A stretch of 64,000 bases of DNA from Oribacterium asaccharolyticum ACB7 (GCF_000238075.1 NZ_JH414505.1:529904-593903), one strand, 5' to 3'; positions 9,192 to 18,228 are shown, numbered from the stretch's first letter. Notes: a model not told the origin generated them from the letters alone. Numbers and translations: made by a program.

Positions 9192-10496
9192 TTACTGTAA
9201 ATTCTTAAAATAATCTTCGAAGCCCTGCGTTACTTCTTCCTTCGTGTACTCGCCGAGGATATAACCCTGAATCAGCGGTCCAACCGTATCGGAGTAAGTC
9301 GTATCACAAATGGTATGAATCCATCCGTTGGTCTTTCCGGCCTTGATGTACTTCTGTGCATCCTGGGGAAGATCGCCGGAAGGCTGTAAATCGCTCGTTG
9401 TACTTGCAGGAACGGCATCTACTCCTTCCGTCATCCACTTTGCACCTTCTTCACTGCAAAGCACATACTCGCAATATTCCTTTGCCAGATCCAAATTCGG
9501 AGAGTCCTTATAAACCTGGAATACCCAACCTACGGAGGATAAAATGGTATTGTCGGCTTCACTACTGCCTACCGGAACGGGAAGGAATGCCAGCTTGGTA
9601 TCCGGTCCCATCTTTGTGAAGTTGGCCTGTGCCCAGTCGCCCATATGGAGCATTGCGGCTTCTCCTGTTGCTACTGCATTTTCTGCAGGCTCCCAGCCGG
9701 TCTCTACCGCCTTGTCGCCGTCATATTCCTTTACCAGATCCAAAAGCTTAAAGAAATTGTCCCAGTGAGGAAGATCCTTAAAGCTCTTCTCGCCGCTCTT
9801 TAAAGCCTTCACCGTACCGGCCGCATCCAGGCTCTTATCCATAATAAAATGGGTAGCCATCTGTCCCAGTGCCCACTTCTCTTTGCCTGCGATAGCAAGC
9901 GGCTTTACTCCGCTGTCCTGCAGTTTCTTGCAAATCTCACCAAGTTCTTCAACGGAATTCGGAAGGGTGGTGATTCCGGCCTTATCAAAAACATCTTTGT
10001 TGTAAATGAGCGCCATGGTTTCATAGGTCCAAGGCAGTCCGTAGATTGCGCCGTCCTCGGTCTTCGTTAAATCCAAAGCATCCTCTTTGAACTTCCCTAA
10101 AGTCTCCGTATCCTTTGACCAGTCATAAGAATACTCATAATAGAGCTGTGCTCCTGCACCCGGCTCATTTAAGAAAACATCGGGAATATCGCCGGAGTTG
10201 AATCTGGACTGCAGGAGGGTATTGCTGTCATTTGCCGCATGCTGAATTTCCACCTTGACGCCGGGATGATTCTCTTCGAATTTCTTAATGACTTCATCAT
10301 ACGCTTCTACACCATAGGCCATGGAATCGTAGACTTTCAGGGTCACCTCCTGTCCATCCTTCTTCTCTTCCGCCTTCTGTGTCTCCTTGGAAGTCTCCGC
10401 TCCCGCCGGTGTCTCCTTTTCCGTCTTCTGTCCGCAAGAGCAAAGTGCCGCTGCGGTGAGACTCGCTACCATGAGCATTGCCGTCATTTTTTTCAT
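9192..10496 (-). CDS. extracellular sugar-binding lipoprotein (family 1 solute-binding protein)
   Basis: The 434-residue receptor has a lipoprotein signal (MKKMTAMLMV..., lipobox ALCSC) and a Glu/Lys/Thr-rich linker, then a family 1 binding domain (VTLKVYDSMAYG..., YDEVIKKFEENHPGVKVEI). Features such as AAMLHMGDWAQANF and GLPWTYETMALIYNKDVF are typical of oligosaccharide or monosaccharide binding proteins. GGAG lies 7 bp before the ATG. It is followed by two permeases of the same importer and preceded by an oxidoreductase gene. Confidence 0.9.
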   Translation of the reverse strand: MKKMTAMLMVASLTAAALCSCGQKTEKETPAGAETSKETQKAEEKKDGQEVTLKVYDSMAYGVEAYDEVIKKFEENHPGVKVEIQHAANDSNTLLQSRFNSGDIPDVFLNEPGAGAQLYYEYSYDWSKDTETLGKFKEDALDLTKTEDGAIYGLPWTYETMALIYNKDVFDKAGITTLPNSVEELGEICKKLQDSGVKPLAIAGKEKWALGQMATHFIMDKSLDAAGTVKALKSGEKSFKDLPHWDNFFKLLDLVKEYDGDKAVETGWEPAENAVATGEAAMLHMGDWAQANFTKMGPDTKLAFLPVPVGSSEADNTILSSVGWVFQVYKDSPNLDLAKEYCEYVLCSEEGAKWMTEGVDAVPASTTSDLQPSGDLPQDAQKYIKAGKTNGWIHTICDTTYSDTVGPLIQGYILGEYTKEEVTQGFEDYFKNLQ

Positions 10497-10549
10497 ACAC
10501 TGTCTCCTTTACTTAAGTATGTATTGAACAGGTTAAACGAAACCTGCTT

Positions 10550-11563
10550 CTAACAAGCTCCCTTTGTTTGTGTGAGAATTTGAATTCCCAGACGCACGGA
10601 CTCTACAGCATCCGCAAGCGATACCGGATTCTCCGTACTTTTTCCGAGCAGATAGGCAATGAATTTCCGGTCCTCTATCAGATAGGCTCCCAGACTCTTG
10701 ATATTCATTTCACTTTCTATTTCCTTGTCTTCCCCTCCGATTTTTTTCTTTTCCGCCTTTCCGTCCGTGCAGAGGAAGACGTGTTCCTTATCTATCGCGG
10801 AATTGAATTGCACGGTCGCTTTCTCAAAGTCTGCCCGATAGCTCGCGTGGAAAGGATAGGAATCGGCATGATACCAGGCGGCTTCGCATAAGACCTCCAG
10901 ATTTGGATATTTTGCCTTTGTGACAATATGGTTCACCATCCCGTCTGAAAAGCTTGTGTGATGCAGAACCTCCGCCGAATCCGGTTCTCCCAAGATAAAG
11001 CGCATAAAATCGAGATCATGGATGTGCAAATCCAGGATTACGCTGCCGGACTTCTTTTCGTCGTGGAACCAGTCTTCATAGCCCCAGTTCACATTTCCGG
11101 AAAGTCTTTCAAAGGACAAATCCAAAAGCTTTCCATATTTTCCCGAATCAATGCAATCCTTTAAAAATAAAAACTCCGGCATGTGCCGTACAACCTGGCC
11201 GATGCAGATGGGTTTCTCATATTCCTCTTCCATCTTTACAAGCTGATCGCAGTCCTCCGGGCTAAGACACACCGGCTTTTCACAGAAAATAGAGAGCTTT
11301 TTCTCCATCGCCTTTTTCATAAGGGGAAAATGCTCATAACTCGGTGTAATAATGAACACGGTATCCAATTCTTCTTTTTCCAACAATTCCAAGCCGTCCG
11401 TATAAAGCTTTGCCTCGGGAAATACTTTTTCCGCCATTTCCCGCCGTTCTTTTCGTTTATCCGCAATGGCAGATACGCAAATTTCCTCCGTGCCCGCAAT
11501 TTCCTTCAGGCAAAGTAGGTGGGTATATCCCATGCCCCCTACGCCGATAAAGCCGATTTTCAT
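10550..11563 (-). CDS. Gfo/Idh/MocA family oxidoreductase
   Basis: A 337-residue NAD(P)-dependent dehydrogenase with the Rossmann motif KIGFIGVGGMGYTH at the N-terminus and the EKPVCL signature near residue 93; HIHDLDFMRF supplies the conserved Asp/His substrate-site motif. The ATG at 11563 has GGGGAGG five bases upstream, whereas the longer frame to 11602 would run into the promoter region. It is the first gene of the sugar operon, and a second, divergent member closes the operon, a layout common where a sugar is oxidised and then re-reduced at another carbon. Confidence 0.85.
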   Translation of the reverse strand: MKIGFIGVGGMGYTHLLCLKEIAGTEEICVSAIADKRKERREMAEKVFPEAKLYTDGLELLEKEELDTVFIITPSYEHFPLMKKAMEKKLSIFCEKPVCLSPEDCDQLVKMEEEYEKPICIGQVVRHMPEFLFLKDCIDSGKYGKLLDLSFERLSGNVNWGYEDWFHDEKKSGSVILDLHIHDLDFMRFILGEPDSAEVLHHTSFSDGMVNHIVTKAKYPNLEVLCEAAWYHADSYPFHASYRADFEKATVQFNSAIDKEHVFLCTDGKAEKKKIGGEDKEIESEMNIKSLGAYLIEDRKFIAYLLGKSTENPVSLADAVESVRLGIQILTQTKGAC

Positions 11564-11596
11564 GGACGCCTCCCCGTCTTGCCGAAAAGCCCGGCA

Positions 11597-11681
11597 ATGC
11601 ATAGTTTTTTGTGAATATATCTAGGATTTTAATTGTAATGCGGGTTTACAAATAAATCTATGCATAGTTTTTTATAGATAT
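11597..11681. promoter_or_regulatory. direct repeats and inverted repeat upstream of the sugar operon
   Basis: ATGCATAGTTTTTT occurs twice in the same orientation (11597-11610 and 11660-11673), the second copy carrying the palindrome CTATGCATAG at 11658-11667. Between them TTGTAATGCGGGTTTACAA (11633-11651) has six-base inverted arms. This 118-bp gap precedes the first gene of the sugar operon, so these are candidate binding sites for the ROK repressor or a LacI-type regulator. The assignment is inference. Confidence 0.4.
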
Positions 11682-13136
11682 TCAAGAATTTTTTATGCGT
11701 TTTTGCCAGTTTTTTACTTCCGGAAGGAGAGAAGTCGTTCCCAAGATTACAATGGGAAGCCCTTTTTCTTCCGCCTTTTTCATCGCCTCCGTAAAATCTT
11801 CCGCCCATTCTGTTGCGATTCCCTCTTCCGCCATTCTCTCGCATTGCTTTTCCGAAAAATGATAATGCGGGTTATGCGTACGGGTCAGAATGATGCTCTC
11901 CGAGAGGGGGTACATTTCCTGCACCACACCGCGGTAATCCTTATCCTCGGGTATCGCAATGATGCTGACCGGCTTCTCTATCTTTCTTTCTGCGAGCACG
12001 GCCTTTACCGCCTTCGTGCTTATGCGGTTAATACAGCAGTCCAAAAGAATAAAGGGTTCTCCCGAAATAAGTTCCAGCCTGCCCGGCCAGTTGATTTCCG
12101 AGAGCCTCCTTCGTACCGCGTCCATCTCAAAAGTCTTTCCCATCTCCGTGCTTTTGGAACGCATTACACTGCACGAGCTTTTGGAACCCTTTACACTTGC
12201 ACTGTGTGCGCTTTCTGCACTCGGCAAATTTTCTGTATTCGGCATACTTTCTTCTACAACGGAAGCTTTTTCGCTCAAATCCGAAAAGACGGTTTCCGAA
12301 ACAGCCATGGCCAAGGCACAGTTTTTCGCCTGAAAGTCGCCCAGGAGAGGCAGTCTGATATCCCGGTATCGCTTTCCGAAAATGCAGAGGTCAAAAACGA
12401 TTCCCGTCTGCTCCGTGCGAAGATTTTCCTCCCAAAAATCTCTGCCGTAGACCTTTAAGGGTACGGAAAAAAGAGCGGCTCTCTTCTCGATAACCGCCAT
12501 GGCTTCCTCCGTCTGTTCGCCGACAAACACGGCTTTCTCTCTTCCCGTAATCACATGCGCCTTATCTTCCGCAATTTCAGCGATAGTATTGCCGAGTTCT
12601 CTTCTATGCTCCAAAAATACCGAATTTATCACCGCGTAATCGTGCAGGATATTGTTTACGTCATCCAGCCTCGCCCCTTTTCCGCATTCAAAAACATTAA
12701 AGTCCGTCTTTCTGCTCCGAAACCAGGTTAAGGCAAAATCCGCCTGAATGCCCATGGGACTTACAGAGAACTCTTTCGGGATTTTCCGATCTATCTCTTC
12801 TATTTCCGGACGAATCTCTTCCATAAGCATAGAAAAAAGGGGAGAAGATACCTTTTCCCCATTTACCTGAAAACGTTCGCAGAAATCCTCTATATGCGGA
12901 CTTGTCATTAAACCGACGGTGAACTTCGTCTGCAAGATTTCCGCAATCATCTTTGAAACGGAGCCCTTTCCCTTGCTTCCCGTCACAATAGCGGCAGGCG
13001 TTCCGGATTTTTTCTGAAGAAGCTCCCTCGTAAATTCCGGATGCCTTCGCTCGACATCCTTTTCCTCATAGACATGATATTTTTCCGCCCTCAGATAGGA
13101 ACTGTACACAAAGTCTTCCGCTTCTTTTCGATTCAT
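11682..13136 (-). CDS. FolC-like Mur ligase family protein
   Basis: The 484-residue protein has the ATP-binding loop IVTGSKGKGSVSKMI (about residues 50-64), the TSPHIEDFCERFQVNGE segment of folylpolyglutamate synthases and the central ligase domain (ECGKGARLDDVNNIL). It therefore probably forms an amide bond through an acyl phosphate. Two things differ from ordinary FolC: the C-terminal DGAHNP motif is replaced by LLDCCINRIS, and a Ser/Glu-rich insertion (about residues 290-335) breaks the central domain. It follows the Cdc48-N-like membrane protein after a 16-bp tandem repeat array and probably shares its operon. The substrate is unknown; a peptide or cofactor ligase are both possible. Confidence 0.75.
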   Translation of the reverse strand: MNRKEAEDFVYSSYLRAEKYHVYEEKDVERRHPEFTRELLQKKSGTPAAIVTGSKGKGSVSKMIAEILQTKFTVGLMTSPHIEDFCERFQVNGEKVSSPLFSMLMEEIRPEIEEIDRKIPKEFSVSPMGIQADFALTWFRSRKTDFNVFECGKGARLDDVNNILHDYAVINSVFLEHRRELGNTIAEIAEDKAHVITGREKAVFVGEQTEEAMAVIEKRAALFSVPLKVYGRDFWEENLRTEQTGIVFDLCIFGKRYRDIRLPLLGDFQAKNCALAMAVSETVFSDLSEKASVVEESMPNTENLPSAESAHSASVKGSKSSCSVMRSKSTEMGKTFEMDAVRRRLSEINWPGRLELISGEPFILLDCCINRISTKAVKAVLAERKIEKPVSIIAIPEDKDYRGVVQEMYPLSESIILTRTHNPHYHFSEKQCERMAEEGIATEWAEDFTEAMKKAEEKGLPIVILGTTSLLPEVKNWQKRIKNS

Positions 13137-13144
13137 TTTCTTAT

Positions 13145-13260
13145 CCTTACTTTACTACGTCCTTACTTTTATACGACTTTACTTTTATACGACTTTACTT
13201 TTATACGCCCTTACTTTAATGCGCTCTTACTTTAATACATCCTTACTTGACTTTAATACG
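13145..13260. repeat. 16-bp tandem repeat array spanning a stop codon
   Basis: Six consecutive 16-bp units run from 13145 to 13240 (for example CCTTACTTTTATACGA), followed by a 20-bp variant at 13241-13260. The last unit covers the final codons and stop (13243-13245) of the upstream gene, and the first unit abuts the ribosome site of the FolC-like gene. On the transcribed strand every unit carries AGTAAG, resembling the local stop codon plus Shine-Dalgarno segment. Confidence 0.85.
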
Positions 13261-15366
13261 TTCTTCGTTCAAGACCAAATACAGGATGGCCGGGACTAAA
13301 ATGATGCAAAGCAGTGTTCCGAGCCATAAATTGCTGATAACCTGAAAAACCGCTAAAAAAGTCCCGAGAAAGGCAATCGTCTGCTCCTCGGAATGCCTTA
13401 AGAAGATGTGCATCATATCTCTATGCACCGTAACAATATCGTTAATACTGTTCATGCCGAGGCTCTTTCTGGTCGGTGCGGGAATCCCGATTTGATAGTC
13501 ACTTAAGGTATCCTTATCCAGCACCCGCAGAACCGCCTGCTTTTTTCCGAAATGAATCACAATCTTATCGTTCTCCGAAACACCGAGAAGATTCATCATA
13601 TTGGAATTCAAACGCGCGACATTGTTTCGGTCATCGGTTTCACTGCTCCACTCCGCCTTAAGCAGATAATCCGCCTTTCCGATGGCGAAATTGAGAAGTG
13701 AGTCGAACTGCAAGCCGGCAGCTGTCTTTAAGCTCCTCCGGTCTTCTTTTTCCGCATCCGGGCAGCGGAGCGTCTTCAGCAAATCCACCCTGTCAAAAAC
13801 ATCCAGTCTTCCTTCCGCAAAGCCGGCATAGATTTTATTCTTTAGAATCTCATGCGTTTCTTCCTCCGCTTTTCTTTCCGGAAAGGCAATCCCCTGTCTT
13901 AAGGCAAATTCCAGAACCTCCTCCAGCGGAAGCCGGATTTTCTTTAATCTTTCCTCCATGTCCGGCGTCTTTTCCGTAATTCGGGGGATAAGACTCTTTT
14001 TCATTTTTAAGCCGAAAAAGGATTCCTCTTCCTTACTTCCCTTCTGCAAATACGGGTCGAACTCTTCCTCTATGGAATGCCCGCCAAAAAGCTTTGGATA
14101 GGCCTCTTTCTCTTCCGTATCTTTCTGCAGGATGGCATGGATGATTCTCCGGATTATGGAACTGTCCTTTTTGCCGGGGTGGAGCAAGTCTTCTACGAAA
14201 TTACTGACCTCAAACTGCTCTCCCTCATAGCTGTCCCGAATCCGGTAAAAAAGTTCTCCGGGAATCGCCTGATAACAGGCATCAAAAGCTTCTCTTTCTT
14301 TGGGATGCAGCTTCTCCCTGAGCGACAAAAACTCTTCTTCCCGAATCATCTTTAGCGGGAAATCCAAATAGCCCAAAAGTCTTTTATAGTAACGAGGCAG
14401 CATCACCTTCCGCTCCTTCACGCGTCCTTTGTCCCCGTAATCCGCCTTTGTGAAGTCAAGATGCAACCGAGAGTCGGTATAGCGGTTAAAGACCATATAA
14501 TCATAAGACTTTGCCTCGTCTTTTTTTGCCTCCGCAAGAAGAGACGAGAGAAAAATGCCGTCCAGTTTGTCCGCTAAAGGAAGACCGATTGCATAATCCT
14601 CTCTGGCATATTCATAAACGATGACCGGAGCATAGCCTAAGCGCTCCTTATCCCACTTCTCCCCGAAAAGCTGCTCTATCAAGCGATTGGTTAGGAAAAT
14701 CATTTCCCCGATGCCGCCTGCTCCGTCTCCCGCATAAGAAGACATAAAGCCCAGAGCAAAATCCTCTTTGGGCAGACGAAGCCGCACCTTTTCCGCCCCC
14801 CTCCCGTAGGAGCTGATATTGACAAGCGCGTTGCAGGAAAAGCACTCTCCCTTTATTTCAATCTTGTCCTGCGGCTTATGGGTCCCGGACTGCCAGAGCC
14901 GGTAAACTTCTATTTTTTCAGCACTCCAATCCAGATGAAAAAGAAGCTGTTCCAGCTCTTCTATCGCCTTATAGAAAAGTTCTTCCGCGTTTCCCGAAGG
15001 GGCGCTTTCCCCTCGTTTCGGGATTTCCGTATCGGAATAAATCTCCGAAACAGAATCCTCTTCTTCCTCCTCTTCTTCTAAAGCAGGTGTAAAGTAAATC
15101 TGAAAGCTGCTTAGCGCTTGGAAGCCGGAATCCTCCGAGAGAGTCTCCCGACTCTCCTTAAGAAGAATTTTTCTCTCCTTCCGTTTCAGGCTGTACTCCA
15201 AGGAGTAGCGGATTGCCCGCCTTACAAAATCAAAGCTTTTCTCACCGCTGTCTTCCAGCCGGACAAGAAAGACCCCTTCTCCCGGATTCGCCTCCGCATG
15301 AAGCCTTAATCCTATCTTTTTCCGTTCCCAAATCCGATTGATTGTTTGAAAATGCTTCTTGCTCAT
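13243..15366 (-). CDS. membrane-anchored protein with C-terminal Cdc48-N-like double-psi barrel domain
   Basis: I do not recognise the full family. The 707-residue protein is soluble and charged for most of its length, with an acidic run of seven Glu near residue 105. Near residues 590-665 the segment VARLNSNMMNLLGVSENDKI...RKSLGMNSINDIVTVHRD matches the double-psi beta-barrel seen at the N-terminus of Cdc48/VAT ATPases, but no AAA ATPase is attached. Two hydrophobic stretches follow at the C-terminus. The ATG at 15366 overlaps the upstream stop as ATGA and has AAGGAG nine bases ahead. Coupling to an amidohydrolase and a Mur ligase suggests a shared peptide or cell-envelope task; this is inference. 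Confidence 0.6.
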   Translation of the reverse strand: MSKKHFQTINRIWERKKIGLRLHAEANPGEGVFLVRLEDSGEKSFDFVRRAIRYSLEYSLKRKERKILLKESRETLSEDSGFQALSSFQIYFTPALEEEEEEEDSVSEIYSDTEIPKRGESAPSGNAEELFYKAIEELEQLLFHLDWSAEKIEVYRLWQSGTHKPQDKIEIKGECFSCNALVNISSYGRGAEKVRLRLPKEDFALGFMSSYAGDGAGGIGEMIFLTNRLIEQLFGEKWDKERLGYAPVIVYEYAREDYAIGLPLADKLDGIFLSSLLAEAKKDEAKSYDYMVFNRYTDSRLHLDFTKADYGDKGRVKERKVMLPRYYKRLLGYLDFPLKMIREEEFLSLREKLHPKEREAFDACYQAIPGELFYRIRDSYEGEQFEVSNFVEDLLHPGKKDSSIIRRIIHAILQKDTEEKEAYPKLFGGHSIEEEFDPYLQKGSKEEESFFGLKMKKSLIPRITEKTPDMEERLKKIRLPLEEVLEFALRQGIAFPERKAEEETHEILKNKIYAGFAEGRLDVFDRVDLLKTLRCPDAEKEDRRSLKTAAGLQFDSLLNFAIGKADYLLKAEWSSETDDRNNVARLNSNMMNLLGVSENDKIVIHFGKKQAVLRVLDKDTLSDYQIGIPAPTRKSLGMNSINDIVTVHRDMMHIFLRHSEEQTIAFLGTFLAVFQVISNLWLGTLLCIILVPAILYLVLNEERIKVK

Positions 15367-16103
15367 TCGAAAGTTCTCCTTAGTTTGTCCCAATCCAGAG
15401 TAGAAAAATAGGATATGCAGTCTCTTAGTCCCTCCACCAGGCTCTGCATAGCCAAAGAATGCTCCATTTCCCGATATTCCCGATTCATTTCCAGCTGAAT
15501 ACAGGCGGTGTTCGTGTACGTAGAAATATAATTTACTATCGTATTTTGATTTTTTGCGGCAAAAAAAACATTTTTCGAGATATTCTTCTTTTCCGTGTTC
15601 AGGGACAGAAATTTCTTTTCCAAAACCGCTTTAATCACATCATCCACAAAGGGATATTGCAGTAAAGACGCATCCTCTTTTCTCTTTCTCGGCGCCGTTC
15701 CCATTTCCACCGCAAACTCCCTTTCCCGTGCCGCACCGTGCAAATCCATCAGTAAATACACAGGATGCGTTTTTAAATAGGCTTTAAGACTCTCCTTATA
15801 TCCTCCTGCCTCGGGACTGTCGTAGTTCGGATCCGTTTCCGTAAAAGACGCGGAATAGATAATCGGGCAGCCTGTCCGTTCCCGTAAATATCTGGCAATT
15901 CCCCCGGTATAGCAATCCGCCGCCTTCAGCTTTCCGTCCCGAAAATGGTTTACTGCATGAGGGGCGGACAGCATAACGGGAACACTGCCCTCCTCAATCC
16001 GAAAGGCAGTGTTCCCTGAACCGTTGTAGTGATTGGCTGAAAAAACTTTTTCCAGCTCCTCTATTCTTTTACAATCCACTTCCCTATTTTCCAAATTACG
16101 CAT
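15363..16103 (-). CDS. N-formylglutamate amidohydrolase-like protein
   Basis: The 246-residue protein shows the zinc-hydrolase pattern of the family: MLSAPHAVNHFRDGKLK, then a Glu/Asp-rich region (FTETDPNYDSPE), LLMDLHGAAREREF and a late CIQLEMNREYRE. These correspond to the metal ligands and base used to cleave a formyl or acyl amide. True histidine-pathway enzymes lie among hut genes; here the neighbours are an unusual membrane protein (4-bp overlap downstream) and a PglF-like dehydratase (8-bp overlap upstream). Its substrate is therefore probably a modified amino acid or peptide made by this cluster, not formylglutamate from histidine. Confidence 0.75.
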   Translation of the reverse strand: MRNLENREVDCKRIEELEKVFSANHYNGSGNTAFRIEEGSVPVMLSAPHAVNHFRDGKLKAADCYTGGIARYLRERTGCPIIYSASFTETDPNYDSPEAGGYKESLKAYLKTHPVYLLMDLHGAAREREFAVEMGTAPRKRKEDASLLQYPFVDDVIKAVLEKKFLSLNTEKKNISKNVFFAAKNQNTIVNYISTYTNTACIQLEMNREYREMEHSLAMQSLVEGLRDCISYFSTLDWDKLRRTFE

Positions 16104-18114
16104 GTTCCTCTGCCGGCTTATAGGTAACTACAATCTCCTTCACAATCTCACGAATGTCTTCTTCCTTATTCTTGTATGCCACGTCCATCAGTCCGTCGAT
16201 TTTCGTGAGAAAGGCCTCAATATCAAACTGCAGAGGCTTTCCGATATGAATGCGACTGTTTTCCGTCTCCTCCAGTCCTTCCTCCGCCATCAGCTTCTCC
16301 TCATAGAGCTTTTCCCCCGGACGAAGTCCGCTGTATTGAATCTTGATATCGATGTCCGGTTTAAAGCCGGAAAGCCGAATCAGGTTTCTGGCCAAACTGT
16401 CGATTTTTACGGGAGAGCCCATATCCAAGACAAAAATCTCTCCGCCCTTGGCAAATCTTCCAGCCTCCAGAACCAGACTTACCGCCTCCGGAATCGTCAT
16501 AAAATAGCGAATAATATCGGGATGCGTGACCGTTACCGGCCCTCCCTTTTCAATCTGCTTTTTGAAAATGGGAATCACGGAACCGTTCGAGCCTAAGACA
16601 TTTCCAAAACGAACTGCCACAAACTCAGTATGAATATTTTGAAAAACGGTTCCATCTCCCTCTTTATCCGCATTTTCCATCCCTTTATGGGTATAAAGCT
16701 GAGGGATTTCCTCCGCCTTTCCTTCTTTAATCTTCTTATCGAAGGCCTGAATAATCATTTCGCAGACCCGCTTGCTGGCTCCCATAATGTTTGCGGGGTT
16801 CACCGCCTTGTCCGTAGAAATCAGGACAAAACGCTTGCAACCGTGCGTCATGGCCGCATAAGCCGTCTTATAGGTTCCAAGCACATTATTCTTGATACTC
16901 TCACAAGGGCTGTCCTCCATGAGCGGAACGTGTTTATGTGCAGCGGCGTGATAAACGATATCCGGATGATATTTTGCAAAAACCTGGAAGATTCGGCGGG
17001 AATCCCGAACCGAACCGATCAGCACTGTAAGATGCAATTCCGGAAAGCTCTCCCGAAGTTCCAGCTGTATGCTATACGCATTATTTTCATAAATATCAAA
17101 AATAATGAGTTCCTTCGGATTGTGTCCGGCAATCTGCCGGCAAAGCTCCGAGCCTATGCTTCCTCCACCGCCGGTGACCAGTACCGTCTTTCCGTTAATA
17201 AAACGGAAAACCTCCTGCAAATCCGCCTGAATCGGTTCTCTTCCGAGTAAATCCTCCACGGAAACCTGTTTCATCGCGGACGCCGTCACCTGTCCAAGCA
17301 CGAGCTGGTACATTCCCGGAAGATTCTTCAGTTCACAGCTCGTCTCATTGCAGATACTTAAAATATCTCTTCTTTGCGCAGGGGTCGCGGAAGGGATTGC
17401 GAGGAAAATCTTGTCCACAGAGAACTTCTCCACCATCTCTAAAATGCTCTCACGTCCGCCGACTACGGGGATGTTGTCAATCATCCTTCCCCACTTGTTC
17501 TGGTTGTCGTCAATGATGCAGACAACCTCCCCGTCCACTTCACCGGCACGATGAATGTCGCGGATAAGCATCTGGCCAGCTGATCCCGCACCGATAACCA
17601 TAATACGAGAATTGACCTGCTTCGCCTTGATTTTCCGAATCAGAAGAATAAAACGGTAGGAAAAACGAATGCCCAGCACGGCAAGGTACTGCAATAGTGC
17701 GCCGATGATGTAATAAGAGATCGGCATTCTTCTGTGCAGGAGGGTGATGCCCACAATATGAAAGACCGCACTGATGAATGTGGCTATACTGACTCTTAAG
17801 AGCTCGGAATAGCTCGCAAAACGCCATATGCTCTTGTATAATTTCAAATACCAAAAAATGAGTAAGGAAAAAATCACATGGAACGGAAGAAAATTTTTCC
17901 AAGCCTCCACATATACCGTATCAATCATGCTGTAGCGCAGGTCAAAACGGAGCCATAAGGCGATAAAGTAGGAAAGCCCTAAAGCCAAGGCATCATATAT
18001 CATGAGTAATAGAGCAATAAAATGCCAATGCTCAAACGAGATACCGCACGCTTTGCGAGCGATACTCGTTATGAATTGAAAGCCCTCTCGCTTTCTCTCT
18101 GTTTCGTTCTTCAT
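16096..18114 (-). CDS. PglF/CapD-type nucleotide-sugar 4,6-dehydratase
   Basis: The 672-residue protein has four N-terminal hydrophobic segments (about residues 30-170), a CoA-binding-like Rossmann domain (MVIGAGSAGQMLIRDI) and a C-terminal extended short-chain dehydrogenase domain with VLVTGGGGSIGSEL and STDKAVNPANIMGASKR. Enzymes of this type convert UDP-N-acetylglucosamine to a 4-keto-6-deoxy sugar for capsule or glycoprotein glycans. The catalytic Tyr of YxxxK is replaced by Met (MGASK), as in PglF/FlaA1 relatives. Codons for ITSIARKACGISF near the N-terminus come from a copy of the local palindromic repeat (18035-18070). GGAG is 12 bp from the ATG, rather distant. Confidence 0.88.
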   Translation of the reverse strand: MKNETERKREGFQFITSIARKACGISFEHWHFIALLLMIYDALALGLSYFIALWLRFDLRYSMIDTVYVEAWKNFLPFHVIFSLLIFWYLKLYKSIWRFASYSELLRVSIATFISAVFHIVGITLLHRRMPISYYIIGALLQYLAVLGIRFSYRFILLIRKIKAKQVNSRIMVIGAGSAGQMLIRDIHRAGEVDGEVVCIIDDNQNKWGRMIDNIPVVGGRESILEMVEKFSVDKIFLAIPSATPAQRRDILSICNETSCELKNLPGMYQLVLGQVTASAMKQVSVEDLLGREPIQADLQEVFRFINGKTVLVTGGGGSIGSELCRQIAGHNPKELIIFDIYENNAYSIQLELRESFPELHLTVLIGSVRDSRRIFQVFAKYHPDIVYHAAAHKHVPLMEDSPCESIKNNVLGTYKTAYAAMTHGCKRFVLISTDKAVNPANIMGASKRVCEMIIQAFDKKIKEGKAEEIPQLYTHKGMENADKEGDGTVFQNIHTEFVAVRFGNVLGSNGSVIPIFKKQIEKGGPVTVTHPDIIRYFMTIPEAVSLVLEAGRFAKGGEIFVLDMGSPVKIDSLARNLIRLSGFKPDIDIKIQYSGLRPGEKLYEEKLMAEEGLEETENSRIHIGKPLQFDIEAFLTKIDGLMDVAYKNKEEDIREIVKEIVVTYKPAEEHA
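18035..18070. repeat. palindromic repeat copy A, inside the PglF-like coding sequence
   Basis: Arms AACGAGATACCGCACGC and GCGAGCGATACTCGTT form an imperfect palindrome. Related copies are at 28996-29030, 53367-53402, 55439-55472, and more diverged ones at 26142-26174 and 55400-55435. This copy is read in frame as part of the N-terminal cytoplasmic segment of the dehydratase. Confidence 0.75.
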
Positions 18115-18228
18115 GAATCGTTCAACACTCCAAGTCCATTTTTGTTTCTTCGGGGAGGCGGCACTTCTTGCCGCTTTTCACTGCGGGAAAGCTAAAGCTC
18201 TATTGGCTTTTCCCCGATGTCGATGCGC

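Noticed and set aside
15363..16103. HutG-type enzyme of histidine degradation
   Set aside because: No hutH, hutU or hutI neighbours, and tight coupling to unrelated genes argues for another substrate.
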